Of a DNA stretch of 64,000 nt, positions 35,336 to 43,975 are shown piece by piece. The translations under genes were made by a program, and so were the position numbers. How positions within the stretch are numbered: position 1 is the first letter of the stretch; every line of letters begins with the position of its first letter. Below the pieces are notes generated by a model. The model worked only from the letters and a program-made list of their open reading frames with translations, had not been told where the DNA came from and made no database searches. The stretch is from the NCBI RefSeq assembly GCF_005503535.1, contig NZ_SCNN01000025.1:1-64000 (forward strand). The letters run 5' to 3'. This DNA is from Mesorhizobium comanense (GTDB taxonomy: Bacteria > Pseudomonadota > Alphaproteobacteria > Rhizobiales > Rhizobiaceae).

Positions 35336-36589
35336 TCAATGCGCGACGGCGGCGGCGGCGGCCTCGTCGATCAGCCGGCCGGTGGTGAAGCGTTCGAGCG
35401 TATAGGGCGCGTTGATCGGATGCGGTTCGTCTCGGGCGATGGTGTGGGCGAAGATATGGGCTGCGCCCGGCGTCGCCTTGAAACCGCCAGTACCCCAGCC
35501 GCAATTGACGTAGAGCCCCGGCACCGGCGTCTTGCCGATGATCGGCGAACGGTCGGGGGTGACGTCGACGATGCCGGCCCATTTGCGCAGCATGCGCATG
35601 CGGGTGAAGATCGGGAACACCTCGCAGATAGCCGCGACCGTGTGCTCGATCAACGGCAGGCCGCCGCGCTGGCTGTAGGACACATACTGGTCGGTGCCCG
35701 AGCCGATGACTAGTTCGCCCTTGTCGGACTGGCTCATATAGGCGTGAACCGTGTTCGACATGACGACGCACGGGAAGATCGGCTTGACCGGTTCCGACAC
35801 CAGCGCCTGGAGCGGGTAGCTCTCCAGCGGCAGGCGCACGCCGACGGTGTCCATGACCACGGAGGTGTGGCCGGCCGCCGACACGGCCACCTTCCTGGCC
35901 TTGATGAAGCCGCGCGGCGTGTCGACGCCGGTGACCTTGCCCGAGACGTCGCGGCGAATCGCCGTTACCGGGCAGTTCTGGATGATGTCGACGCCGCGCG
36001 CCGCGGCGCCCCTTGCATAACCCCAGGCGACCGCGTCGTGGCGGGCAACGCCGCCGCGCCGCTGCAAGGCGGCGCCCATCACTGGATAGCGCGCGTCTCT
36101 GGCAATGTTGAGCGGCGGGCAATAGGCCTTGGCCTGTTGCGGCGTCAGCCATTCATTGTCGACGCCGTTCAGCCGGTTGGAATGGATATGGCGCTTGAAG
36201 CTCTGCACGTCATGGATCGAATGCGCCAGCATCATCACGCCACGCTGCGAGAACATGACGTTGTAGTTTAGCTCCTGGCTCAAGCCTTCCCACAGGTCGA
36301 GTGCGTGGTCGTAGAGCCTGGCGCTCTCGTCGTAGAGGTAGTTGGAGCGGATGATGGTGGTGTTGCGGCCGGTGTTGCCGCCGCCGAGCCAGCCCTTGTC
36401 GATGACCGCGACATTGGTGATGCCGTGCTCCTTGGCGAGATAGTAGGCCGTGCCCAATCCATGGCCCCCGGCACCGACGATGACGACATCGTACTCGGCC
36501 TTGGGCTCGGCGTCCGGCCATTGCGGCTGCCAGTTCTTGTTGCCGGTCGCGGCGTTGCGCAGCAGCGCGGAAAACGAAAAGCGGGTCAT
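35336..36589 (-). CDS. soxB: Sarcosine oxidase, beta subunit
   Basis: A 417-residue flavoprotein that oxidises sarcosine. The FAD-binding motif is YDVVIVGAGGHGLGTAYYLA with glycines at 39-44, followed by VIDKGWLGGGNTGRNTTIIR, a segment conserved in SoxB around the flavin. The C-terminal half contains YVNCGWGTGGFKATPGAAHI, matching the flavin-contact region. It is first in the soxBDAG-glyA-sdaA operon. The divergent GlxA-type regulator starts 132 bases away and is a candidate activator. Confidence 0.95.
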   Translation of the reverse strand: MTRFSFSALLRNAATGNKNWQPQWPDAEPKAEYDVVIVGAGGHGLGTAYYLAKEHGITNVAVIDKGWLGGGNTGRNTTIIRSNYLYDESARLYDHALDLWEGLSQELNYNVMFSQRGVMMLAHSIHDVQSFKRHIHSNRLNGVDNEWLTPQQAKAYCPPLNIARDARYPVMGAALQRRGGVARHDAVAWGYARGAAARGVDIIQNCPVTAIRRDVSGKVTGVDTPRGFIKARKVAVSAAGHTSVVMDTVGVRLPLESYPLQALVSEPVKPIFPCVVMSNTVHAYMSQSDKGELVIGSGTDQYVSYSQRGGLPLIEHTVAAICEVFPIFTRMRMLRKWAGIVDVTPDRSPIIGKTPVPGLYVNCGWGTGGFKATPGAAHIFAHTIARDEPHPINAPYTLERFTTGRLIDEAAAAAVAH

Positions 36590-36699
36590 GACTTACCCCG
36601 GGTTCAACATGCCGCGACTATTCACCCAATACCCGGCCTTGAACAGAACGGCTGCGTCAGGGTAGTATTACCTGTGCGACAGACGAAATGGCGAGATGG

Positions 36700-36723
36700 A
36701 TCGAACCCTATATCGAACCCTAT
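36700..36723 (+). repeat. Tandem 12-bp direct repeat at the regulator start
   Basis: ATCGAACCCTAT occurs twice without spacing (36700-36711 and 36712-36723). The second copy overlaps the ATG proposed for the GlxA-type regulator. Direct repeats are common binding sites for AraC-type regulators, so autoregulation is possible, but slippage is equally possible. Confidence 0.7.
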
Positions 36724-37723
36724 GGAGATACGGACGAAATCGAGACATGCGCCAAAGCGTGGCGACTCAAGGCGTCTTTCAGTCGGCTTCATCCTGGCCC
36801 GGCGCTTTACCCTTTGCGCCTTTGCCAATTTCGTCGACGTGCTTCGCCTCTCCGCCGACGAGGGCGACCGCAGTCGACCGATCCTGTGCGGCTGGCGCGT
36901 GCTTTCCGCCACGATGGACCCCATCGTCTCCAGTTCGGGCATCGCGGTTCAACCCGAGGAGCGGTTGGGCGACCCGGCCCGCTTCGACTACATCGTGGTG
37001 GTCGGCGGATTGATCGACGAGATCGAAAACCTGCATCCGGACTATGTGCGTTTCCTGCATCGGGCGGCGATCGCCGGCGTGCCGCTGGTCGGCGTCTGCA
37101 CCGGCGCCTTCGCTCTCCACCGCGCCGGCCTGATGCACGGCTACAAATGCTGCGTCAGCTGGTTCCATCACGACGATTTCCTGGAGCAGTTCGACGGGCT
37201 GAAGCCGGTCTCCGACCAGATCTTCGTCGTCGACCGCGACCGGCTGACGTGTTCGGGCGGCGCCAGTTCGGCGCATCTCGCGGCCTATCTGGTGGATAGG
37301 CATGTCGGGCGCGCGCAGGCCCGCAAGAGCCTGAACATCATGATCATCGACGAGGCCGAGCGAGCCGAGACGCCCCAGCCCGGCATGCCGCTCGACCTGC
37401 ACACCGACGATCCGATGGTCAAGAGGGCGCTGCTGCTGATGCAGCAGACCATCGACACCCCGATCGCCGTCGACGAGCTTGCCCGGCGCCTCGGCGCCAA
37501 TCGACGGCAACTTGAGCGCCACTTCCAGGGCACGATCGGCATGGCGCCGACGCTGGCCTACAAGATCATGCGTCTCGAATATGCCGAGTTTCTGCTCAAA
37601 AACTCGCAGGGTTCGGTAACTGAAATCGCCAACTCGACCGGCTTCTGCGATTCGTCCCACTTCATCCGCGCCTTCCGCGAGCGCCGCGGGGTGACGCCGG
37701 CGGTATTTCGAAGCAACGCTTAG
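36722..37723 (+). CDS. GlxA-family AraC-type transcriptional regulator (DJ-1/PfpI-like sensor domain)
   Basis: A 333-residue regulator. An N-terminal DJ-1/PfpI-like domain (VGFILARRFTLCAFANFVDV; FDYIVVVGGLIDEIENLHPD; GVCTGAFALHRAGLMHGYKC) is followed by an AraC helix-turn-helix pair at about 220-333 (IAVDELARRLGANRRQLERH; GSVTEIANSTGFCDSSHFIR). Regulators of this class, such as GbdR and SouR, respond to glycine betaine, dimethylglycine or sarcosine in Pseudomonas. Its position divergent from soxB makes sarcosine or creatinine sensing a good inference. The exact start is uncertain because no ribosome-binding site precedes the ATG. Confidence 0.88.
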   Translation: MEIRTKSRHAPKRGDSRRLSVGFILARRFTLCAFANFVDVLRLSADEGDRSRPILCGWRVLSATMDPIVSSSGIAVQPEERLGDPARFDYIVVVGGLIDEIENLHPDYVRFLHRAAIAGVPLVGVCTGAFALHRAGLMHGYKCCVSWFHHDDFLEQFDGLKPVSDQIFVVDRDRLTCSGGASSAHLAAYLVDRHVGRAQARKSLNIMIIDEAERAETPQPGMPLDLHTDDPMVKRALLLMQQTIDTPIAVDELARRLGANRRQLERHFQGTIGMAPTLAYKIMRLEYAEFLLKNSQGSVTEIANSTGFCDSSHFIRAFRERRGVTPAVFRSNA

Positions 37724-37739
37724 GGAAGGGGTTCGACGC

Positions 37740-38834
37740 CTACTCGCCTGGCAGGATGTGGCTCGACTCGGTGCGCCAGGACATCCAGATTTTCGCACCG
37801 GGCGTCAGGTTCAGCCGTTCCAGTTCGTCGTGGCTCTTCTGCGCCTTGAGTTCCAGACCGTCGGCGCCTTCGAGGTGGATGACGGCCGTGGCGCCGACGA
37901 ACTCCTCGCCGACCACCGAGGCCTGCACGCCGTTTACGGCGTCCGTGGGCTTCTCGTTGGTTAACTGCACGCGATCGCCGGAGACGACGAAGGTCGCCTT
38001 GTCTCCCTTGGCCAATGTCTTGGCTGGATTGCGGGCGACGTCGAACTCGCCTGAGGGTGTGGCGATCCTGATGGCATCGCCGTCCGCCGCCGAAACCTTG
38101 CCGGCGAAGATATTGGATGAGCCGAGAAACTCGGCGACGAACCTCGTCCGCGGCGCGCGATAGATCTCTTGCGGGTTGCCGATCTGTTCGATGCGGCCGC
38201 GGCTCATGATGACGACGCGGTCGGCCATCGAAAAGGCCTCCGACTGGCTGTGCGTGACATAGACGAAGGTGATGCCGAGTTCCTTCTGAAGGTTGGACAG
38301 CACGGTTTGCATGCGCACCTTGAGGTGGGCGTCGAGTGCCGACAGCGGCTCATCGAGCAGCAGGATTTCCGGCTCCGTCACCAGCGATCGCGCCAACGCC
38401 ACACGTTGGCGCTGGCCGCCGGAAAGATGGGCGACGTTGCGATCGGCGAATTCGGTGATCTGCATGCGCTCGAGCCACTTGTCGACGCGTTGCCTGCGCT
38501 CGGCTTTTTCGACGCCGCGCATGCGCAGGCTGAACTCGACGTTCTCGCGCACCGTCAGGAACGGAAACAGCGCCAGGCTCTGCCACACCATCGGCGTGTC
38601 GCGGCGCCAGGTCGGCAGGTCGTTGATACGCTTGCCGGCAAGGCGGATCTCGCCTTCGGTTGGCGCTTCGAGCCCGGCCAGCATTCTGAGCGTGGTGGTC
38701 TTGCCGCAGCCGCTCGACCCCATGATGGCAAGAAATTCGCCCTTGCGGATTTCGAGGTCCATGTGCTCGACGGCGTTGAAATTGCCGAATCTCTTGGCGA
38801 CGCCGTCGAAGACGACGAGAGCTTGATCGGTCAT
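37740..38834 (-). CDS. ABC transporter ATP-binding protein (spermidine/putrescine type), importer 1
   Basis: A 364-residue ATPase. The Walker A is GSSGCGKT (39-46), the signature LSGGQRQRVALARSL, the Walker B EILLLDEPLSALDAH and the switch histidine YVTHSQSEAF. The C-terminal 120 residues form a TOBE-type regulatory domain (HILPGE at the end). It powers a cytoplasmic-membrane importer formed with the two permeases upstream. Its ATG overlaps the preceding permease stop by 4 bases. It converges with the GlxA-type regulator at 37723. The substrate, by context, may be creatinine, creatine, sarcosine or a betaine. Confidence 0.92.
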   Translation of the reverse strand: MTDQALVVFDGVAKRFGNFNAVEHMDLEIRKGEFLAIMGSSGCGKTTTLRMLAGLEAPTEGEIRLAGKRINDLPTWRRDTPMVWQSLALFPFLTVRENVEFSLRMRGVEKAERRQRVDKWLERMQITEFADRNVAHLSGGQRQRVALARSLVTEPEILLLDEPLSALDAHLKVRMQTVLSNLQKELGITFVYVTHSQSEAFSMADRVVIMSRGRIEQIGNPQEIYRAPRTRFVAEFLGSSNIFAGKVSAADGDAIRIATPSGEFDVARNPAKTLAKGDKATFVVSGDRVQLTNEKPTDAVNGVQASVVGEEFVGATAVIHLEGADGLELKAQKSHDELERLNLTPGAKIWMSWRTESSHILPGE

Positions 38835-39664
38835 GGCAACAACTCCGACGCGTTGCCGCCGGCCTTGGGCGCGACGCTGCGTTTCATCAGAAGAATCTGG
38901 GCGAGGATCACCAGCGTCATCGAGGCGAGGAAGACGAATGTGCCGATGACATTGATGCGTGGGCTGACCTGCCCTTGCAGAAAGCCGAGAACCTTGACCG
39001 GCAGTGTTTCGTGCAGGCCGGACACGAACCAGGACACCGCGAATTCGTCGAACGACACCGCCATGGTGATGAACAACGCGGCGAAGATGGCGGGCCGGCA
39101 GAACGGCACGATGACGTGGCGCATCGCCATCCATTCGGACGCGCCGAGGTTCCAGGCGGCGGCTTCAAGCGATGGGTCCATCTGCGATAGGCGCAATCGG
39201 CAGATCGCCATGGCGAAGGGTGCGCACATGACGACATGGGCGATGATAACCGAATGGACTTCCCCGGACAGGTGGACGTTGGACAGGAAGGCCAGCATCG
39301 CCAGGCCCAGAATGACCACGGGAATGGTCGGCGGCAACAGCGCCAGCGCCAGATAGAACGGCTTGCCGAAGAATTTATAGCGGAAGTCGGTGTAGGCGGC
39401 GCCGAAGCCGAGCGCCGTGGCGACGACCGAGACGGTCGCGCCGACGATCAGCGTGTTGCGCAAGCCCTCCCAGACGAGCGGATCGGCATAGACGGCTTCG
39501 TACCAGATGGTCGAGAAACCACCCAACGGCAGCGAGGGAAAACGGTCGATGTTGAGCGAGAAGACGAAGCTCGCGGCAATCGGCGCGAAAATGAAGGCAA
39601 AGGCGAGCGCGATGTAGAGCTTCAGCGCCCAGTCGATCAGCGGATTGCGGTTGAAATCGCTCAT
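38831..39664 (-). CDS. ABC transporter permease (PotC-like), importer 1
   Basis: A 277-residue inner-membrane protein with about six hydrophobic helices. The first begins WALKLYIALAFAFIFAPIAA, and the EAA loop, which contacts the ATPase, is LEAAAWNLGASEWMAMRHVI. It forms the second half of the translocation pore. The start MSDFNRNPLIDW at 39664 overlaps the upstream permease stop by ATGA, and its own stop overlaps the ATPase start, showing tight coupling. Confidence 0.92.
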   Translation of the reverse strand: MSDFNRNPLIDWALKLYIALAFAFIFAPIAASFVFSLNIDRFPSLPLGGFSTIWYEAVYADPLVWEGLRNTLIVGATVSVVATALGFGAAYTDFRYKFFGKPFYLALALLPPTIPVVILGLAMLAFLSNVHLSGEVHSVIIAHVVMCAPFAMAICRLRLSQMDPSLEAAAWNLGASEWMAMRHVIVPFCRPAIFAALFITMAVSFDEFAVSWFVSGLHETLPVKVLGFLQGQVSPRINVIGTFVFLASMTLVILAQILLMKRSVAPKAGGNASELLP

Positions 39665-40506
39665 CGCCCGCGCTCCTTGTAGGCAAAGCTCACCGCCGCG
39701 AACGCCACCGCGAGCAACGTCGCGATCATGGTCAGCGCGATGACGGCCGCGCGCGGCCATTGCTGGCCCGATTTGGTGGTGTCGGTGATCAGGATGGACA
39801 GCGTCGGCGGGTCACCGCCGCCGAGATAGAGCGGGCTGACGAAATCGCCGAAGGTGAGGATGAAGCAGAACAGCGCCGCGATCACCAGCCCGACCTTGGC
39901 CGCCGGCACCACCACCTCGAACACCGTGCGCAGGCGCCCGCAGCGCAGATTGTGCGCCGCTTCAATCAGCGTGCGGTCGACGAACACGAGGCTGAACAAT
40001 TGCAGCAGCACGACGAGTGGGAAGCTCAGAGTCAGATAGCCGACCATAGTTCCGAAGACCGAATTCAGCATGCCGAACGGCCCAATGCCCGCCTTTGCCA
40101 GCAGCGCATTGATGATGCCGTTGTCGGACAGGAAAATCTGCCATGAATAGACGCGCACCAGATAGCTGGTGAAGAAGGGGATGACCATCAGGAACACGGC
40201 CCAGCGCCGCGCCGTTTCCGACAGCTTGAAGGCGATGCCGTAGGCGCAGGGGAAGGCCAACGCGCTGGTGATGATCGCGGCCGTCGTGGACAGGACCAGC
40301 GTGCGAAAATAGGCCTGCCAGAAAACGCCTCGGCCAAGCATTCTGGCCCAGTTGTCTGGATTGAAATCCGGCTCCATGCGGAAATTCCGGACCGTCCAAA
40401 AACTCAGCGCGATCAAAAAGACCAGCGGCGCTAGAAAGAACAGCACTTGCCAGATCAGCATGGGCAGCGAGAATGTCAGTCCGTAAAGGGTGATCGATTT
40501 CCGCAT
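39661..40506 (-). CDS. ABC transporter permease (PotB-like), importer 1
   Basis: A 281-residue inner-membrane permease beginning MRKSITLYGLTFSLPMLIWQ with VLFFLAPLVFLIALSFW as the first helix. The EAA loop is LIEAAHNLRCGRLRTVFEVV. It pairs with the downstream PotC-like protein. The ATG at 40506 sits just before the first membrane helix, so an upstream frame is excluded. A strong hairpin at 40575-40601 separates it from the binding-protein gene. Confidence 0.92.
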   Translation of the reverse strand: MRKSITLYGLTFSLPMLIWQVLFFLAPLVFLIALSFWTVRNFRMEPDFNPDNWARMLGRGVFWQAYFRTLVLSTTAAIITSALAFPCAYGIAFKLSETARRWAVFLMVIPFFTSYLVRVYSWQIFLSDNGIINALLAKAGIGPFGMLNSVFGTMVGYLTLSFPLVVLLQLFSLVFVDRTLIEAAHNLRCGRLRTVFEVVVPAAKVGLVIAALFCFILTFGDFVSPLYLGGGDPPTLSILITDTTKSGQQWPRAAVIALTMIATLLAVAFAAVSFAYKERGR

Positions 40507-40574
40507 CGATGCAGTTTCCGTCCGTTGAGCCACGGCTCGTCCGTCTGCATGACGCACGACGATTCCCCAAGAAT

Positions 40575-40601
40575 GCCAGGTGGGCAGGATGCCCACCTGG
40601 C
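40575..40601. terminator. Strong hairpin between binding-protein and permease genes
   Basis: GCCAGGTGGGC and its exact complement GCCCACCTGGC (11-bp arms, 40575-40585 and 40591-40601) enclose AGGAT. No T-run follows on the minus strand. Such hairpins after binding-protein genes often stabilise the upstream message or partly terminate transcription, giving more binding protein than permease. Confidence 0.7.
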
Positions 40602-40612
40602 GATGGTGACTG

Positions 40613-41749
40613 TTACGACCCCTTGTATTCGGACCAGAAGTCGTTCCAGTCTTCAAGGCTCTGCTGAACCGGCAACTGGCGGTATTTGATACGGCCATTG
40701 CGGATCATGTCCATGACATTGCTCTGGTTGAGCAGCATACCCTGCCGCTTGGCCTCCGCCGGCGTTTCGGTGGCCAAAAGCTCCCAGCCCTTCTTGTTCG
40801 GGATGAGGCAAGGGTAGGCTACCATGTTGGCCGACTTCACCTGGCCCTTGGCAGAGGTGATGTACTGGATCCATTTCTTCGCCAGATCGGCCTTCTGCGA
40901 GCCTTTGCCGATCGAGAAGGATTCGGTGAACTGCAGGCCACCCTCTTCCGGAATGACGGTCCGCACCTTCGCGCCGCCCTTTTCCAGCGCCCCGGTAATC
41001 CAGTCGCCGATGCCCGCCATGGCCAGCATCTGTCCGTTCTGAAGCGACGAGAAGGTGCCGCCGTAGTCGAAGAAGCCGCCAATCTGCGGGCGCAGCGATC
41101 TCGTCTTTTCCTGCACGGCGCTCCAGGCCGCGGCGTCAATATCATAGGGCAAGGCGTTGCCACCGAGCAGGCTGATCTGACCGAGATTGGGCAGATGCCA
41201 ATCGAAATGCCCGACCTTGCCTTTCAGCTTCTCGGCCCAATAGACATTGTAGGTCGAGGCCTCCTTCTCGGTAATCGCTTCGGTGTTATAGGCCACGCCG
41301 AGGAAGCCGAACCGAGTGATGACGGAATAGAGGTCGTTGCCCTGCCAGTGTCCTGGAAAATGCTGGAATTCGGGGAAGAATTCGTCGAACGGGTAGTCAG
41401 CGGGATCAAGCTTCTCGATATAGCCGGCCGCGTTGAGCTGCTGCACGTATTCGGCATCCGACAGGATGACGTCGAAGGTTCCCGGGGGCGATTGGGCGAT
41501 CAGCCCGAGCATGTTGTCGCCGCCAGTGTAGTATTTCGGCTTGAACTTGACGTTGTTCGCGGCCTCGAACTCGGCCACCACGTCAGGTTCGGCATGGCCA
41601 TACCATGCGAGCATATTGAGCTCGACCGGGTCGGCGAAAGCCAGCCGGCTGAGGAACGGCATCGCCAGCGCGCCGCCGCCCAGAATACTTGCGCCCTTTA
41701 GAAGATCGCGGCGCGTGCGCAGGCCGGACAAGCTTTTTTTGACTATCAT
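40613..41749 (-). CDS. Periplasmic substrate-binding protein of importer 1 (PotD-like), Tat-exported
   Basis: A 378-residue protein. The start at 41749 follows AAGGGGAAC, and the N terminus has a twin-arginine signal (RTRRDLLKGASILGGGALAM), unusual but known for this family. The mature protein opens ADPVELNMLAWYGHAEPDVV and belongs to the spermidine/putrescine-binding superfamily. It captures the substrate in the periplasm. It is first of a four-gene importer operon, 92 bases downstream of a LysR gene on the same strand. Confidence 0.92.
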   Translation of the reverse strand: MIVKKSLSGLRTRRDLLKGASILGGGALAMPFLSRLAFADPVELNMLAWYGHAEPDVVAEFEAANNVKFKPKYYTGGDNMLGLIAQSPPGTFDVILSDAEYVQQLNAAGYIEKLDPADYPFDEFFPEFQHFPGHWQGNDLYSVITRFGFLGVAYNTEAITEKEASTYNVYWAEKLKGKVGHFDWHLPNLGQISLLGGNALPYDIDAAAWSAVQEKTRSLRPQIGGFFDYGGTFSSLQNGQMLAMAGIGDWITGALEKGGAKVRTVIPEEGGLQFTESFSIGKGSQKADLAKKWIQYITSAKGQVKSANMVAYPCLIPNKKGWELLATETPAEAKRQGMLLNQSNVMDMIRNGRIKYRQLPVQQSLEDWNDFWSEYKGS

Positions 41750-41841
41750 GGTTGTTCCCCTTTGGCTTGTAGTCCCATCAAGCCTACGAGCGGTCCAACT
41801 ATTTGGAAAATTAATTCTCATAATAAATGCATTTACATGCC

Positions 41842-42756
41842 TTATTGGCGATCCAGCTCGATCGGCCGCCGCACCGGGTCGCCGGAGACACCGGCTTCAT
41901 CCAGCCGCGCGACGATGTGATTGACCAGCCTGATTCCTGCATCGGACAGACGGGGATGCTTGTAGAACAAGCCGACCCGGATTTCAGCGAGCGCTGGAAA
42001 CCCGTCGCTGTCATCAAGAACCCGCATGCCGGGCAGCATCGTGTAACGGGTCAGCGCGCTGACGCCGAGGCCGTTCACCACGGCATTCTGCAACCCCGCG
42101 ATGCCGGAGCCGGTATAGGCCACCCGCCAGCGGATCTGTGCGGCATCCAGAGACTGGATCATCCGCGCCCGATAGGCGCAACCTTCTGGGTGGGCTGCGA
42201 GGGGCACACCGGTTCCCAGGTCAAAACGGGCAGCTTCGGCGGCAGCCCAGATCGGCCGCTCGATCCATGAACGCGACAGATATTGGGAGCGTTCATTGTT
42301 GACCATCGCCACCGCCAGATCGAGTTCGTCGGCGCGCAGCCGATCGAGAATGTCGGCGCTCCAGCCGCAGTGGATTTCCAGCGAAATGCCCGGATGCTGA
42401 CTGGTATATTCGGTAATCACGCCCTGCAGGAAAGCGACCGCATAGTCGTTTGGCAGACCGATCCGCAGCACCCCGGCTATCTTCGACCGATTGAAATAGG
42501 ACGCAGCCTCATCGTTGAGCCGCAGCATCTCGCGGGCGTAGCTCAGCAGCATCTCCCCTTCGCTGGTCAGAGTGAGACTGCGTCCGACCTGTTTGATGAC
42601 TGGCGCCCCGACCAGTTCCTCGAGCCGGCGTATCTGCAGCGAGATGGCCGGCTGGGTGCGCCCCAGCGCATCTCCGGCCTTGGTGTAGGCGCCAAGATCG
42701 ATGACCGAAACAAAGGCCCGCAGCAGGTCGGTTTGAAAGTTGGTGAAATTGCGCAT
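41842..42756 (-). CDS. LysR-type regulator next to creatininase
   Basis: A 304-residue regulator with a clear N-terminal helix-turn-helix: LLRAFVSVIDLGAYTKAGDA then LGRTQPAISLQIRRLEELVG. The effector domain fills the rest. It is clearly paralogous to the LysR at 46763 (both contain LGRTQPAISLQ). It is divergent from the creatininase gene with a 99-base spacer that contains an AT-rich near-palindrome (around 42783-42806), a plausible binding site. It may also run into the importer genes downstream. Confidence 0.88.
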   Translation of the reverse strand: MRNFTNFQTDLLRAFVSVIDLGAYTKAGDALGRTQPAISLQIRRLEELVGAPVIKQVGRSLTLTSEGEMLLSYAREMLRLNDEAASYFNRSKIAGVLRIGLPNDYAVAFLQGVITEYTSQHPGISLEIHCGWSADILDRLRADELDLAVAMVNNERSQYLSRSWIERPIWAAAEAARFDLGTGVPLAAHPEGCAYRARMIQSLDAAQIRWRVAYTGSGIAGLQNAVVNGLGVSALTRYTMLPGMRVLDDSDGFPALAEIRVGLFYKHPRLSDAGIRLVNHIVARLDEAGVSGDPVRRPIELDRQ

Positions 42757-42855
42757 GGATTTGGATTTCTCATACCTGGATCATGAATATAAATTTTTGA
42801 TATCATGACTATCACCGTTAAGCATCAATTCCAACAGCCGCCTTGGGAGGACATC

Positions 42856-43635
42856 ATGTCGGATTCCAGTGTTTTCGCCGCCGAACTGCCCTGGCCGGAC
42901 TACGACGCGAAGGTCAGGGACGGCTCCGTGCCTATCCTGCTGCCGGTCGGGTCGATGGAGCAGCACGGCCACCATATGCCCATGCATGTCGACGTACTCT
43001 TGCCGGTCGAATTCTCCCGCCGCGTCGCTGGCGAGATCGGCGCGCTTGTGGCACCCCCTTTCACCTACGGCTACAAATCGCATCAGAAATCGGGGGGCGG
43101 CAATCACCTGCCGGGCACGACCAGTCTGGACGGCGCGACACTGGTCGCAGCGCTCCGCGATGTCATCAAGGAATTCGCCCGCCACGGCGTGCGCAATATC
43201 TGCTTGATGAATGGCCACTTCGAGAACTCGTGGTTCATCGTCGAAGGCATCGATCTGGCGCTGCGCGAACTGCGCTGGGGCGGTATTGGCGACATGAAGA
43301 TCGTGGTGCTGTCTTATTGGGATTTCGTCGACAAGCCGACGATCGCGCGGCTCTATCCAAACGGGTTCACTGGCTGGGATCTGGAACATGGTGGGGTGCT
43401 CGAAACATCGCTGATGCTGGCGCTCTACCCGAACTTCGTTCATCTCGAGCGCGCCGCCGATCATGAACCGGCCAGCTTTCCGCCCTATGATGTATACCCG
43501 CCCAAGCCTGAATGGACACCGGCGACCGGCACATTGTCGTCGCCCAAGGAAGCTTCGAAAGCGAAAGGCGACATCTTGCTGGATGTCTGCGTGAGGGGCA
43601 TCGTCAAAGCCCTGCGGGCCGAGTTTCCGCGCTGA
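42856..43635 (+). CDS. Creatininase (creatinine amidohydrolase)
   Basis: A 259-residue hydrolase that opens the ring of creatinine to give creatine. All metal and catalytic positions known from the Pseudomonas enzyme are recognisable: Glu35 and His37 in GSMEQHGHHMPMHVD, Asp46, and His121 and Glu123 in MNGHFENSW. The numbers are within one of the Pseudomonas numbers, and the length fits. GGGAGG lies before the ATG at 42856; a start at 42805 adds 17 residues without support. It belongs to the same pathway as the two creatinases and sarcosine oxidase in this window. Confidence 0.9.
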   Translation: MSDSSVFAAELPWPDYDAKVRDGSVPILLPVGSMEQHGHHMPMHVDVLLPVEFSRRVAGEIGALVAPPFTYGYKSHQKSGGGNHLPGTTSLDGATLVAALRDVIKEFARHGVRNICLMNGHFENSWFIVEGIDLALRELRWGGIGDMKIVVLSYWDFVDKPTIARLYPNGFTGWDLEHGGVLETSLMLALYPNFVHLERAADHEPASFPPYDVYPPKPEWTPATGTLSSPKEASKAKGDILLDVCVRGIVKALRAEFPR

Positions 43636-43748
43636 GCCCTGCGTCCCGCCTTGTTTCCGGATTGCGATCGGGGCTTGAACTCCCAATGCGTCTTTAGGCA
43701 GCGCGCGAAGGCCACCCCGTCAAGCGATTCTCGATCCAGTACGCATTA

Positions 43749-43970
43749 TCAATATGGAAACGGCCAATTCGGTGGCGCCTGCCCTCTCACAGTGCCGGCA
43801 TTTTCGTCGGGTGGGCAATCACCGCGTTCCACGAGAGTGTCGGCCGTGAACACTTTTATCAGGAAAATGAAGAATTCGCGGGCGAAGCCATAGACCGGCG
43901 ACGCCGCGTAAGGGTTGGGTCGGTTTGTTCGGTCCCCTCGCTGATGCCAATCGTGGGGGATGTAGAACAC
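43749..43970 (-). CDS. Small protein of unknown function downstream of creatinase
   Basis: A 73-codon frame starting at a GTG five bases after the creatinase stop, so it would be co-translated. It reads FYIPHDWHQRGDRTNRPNPY and contains a hydrophobic stretch FFIFLIKVF. Codon use is not distinctive and I do not recognise it. The remaining part of the creatininase-creatinase gap (43636-43748) holds nothing visible. Confidence 0.35.
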   Translation of the reverse strand: MFYIPHDWHQRGDRTNRPNPYAASPVYGFAREFFIFLIKVFTADTLVERGDCPPDENAGTVRGQAPPNWPFPY

Positions 43971-43975
43971 GTCCG

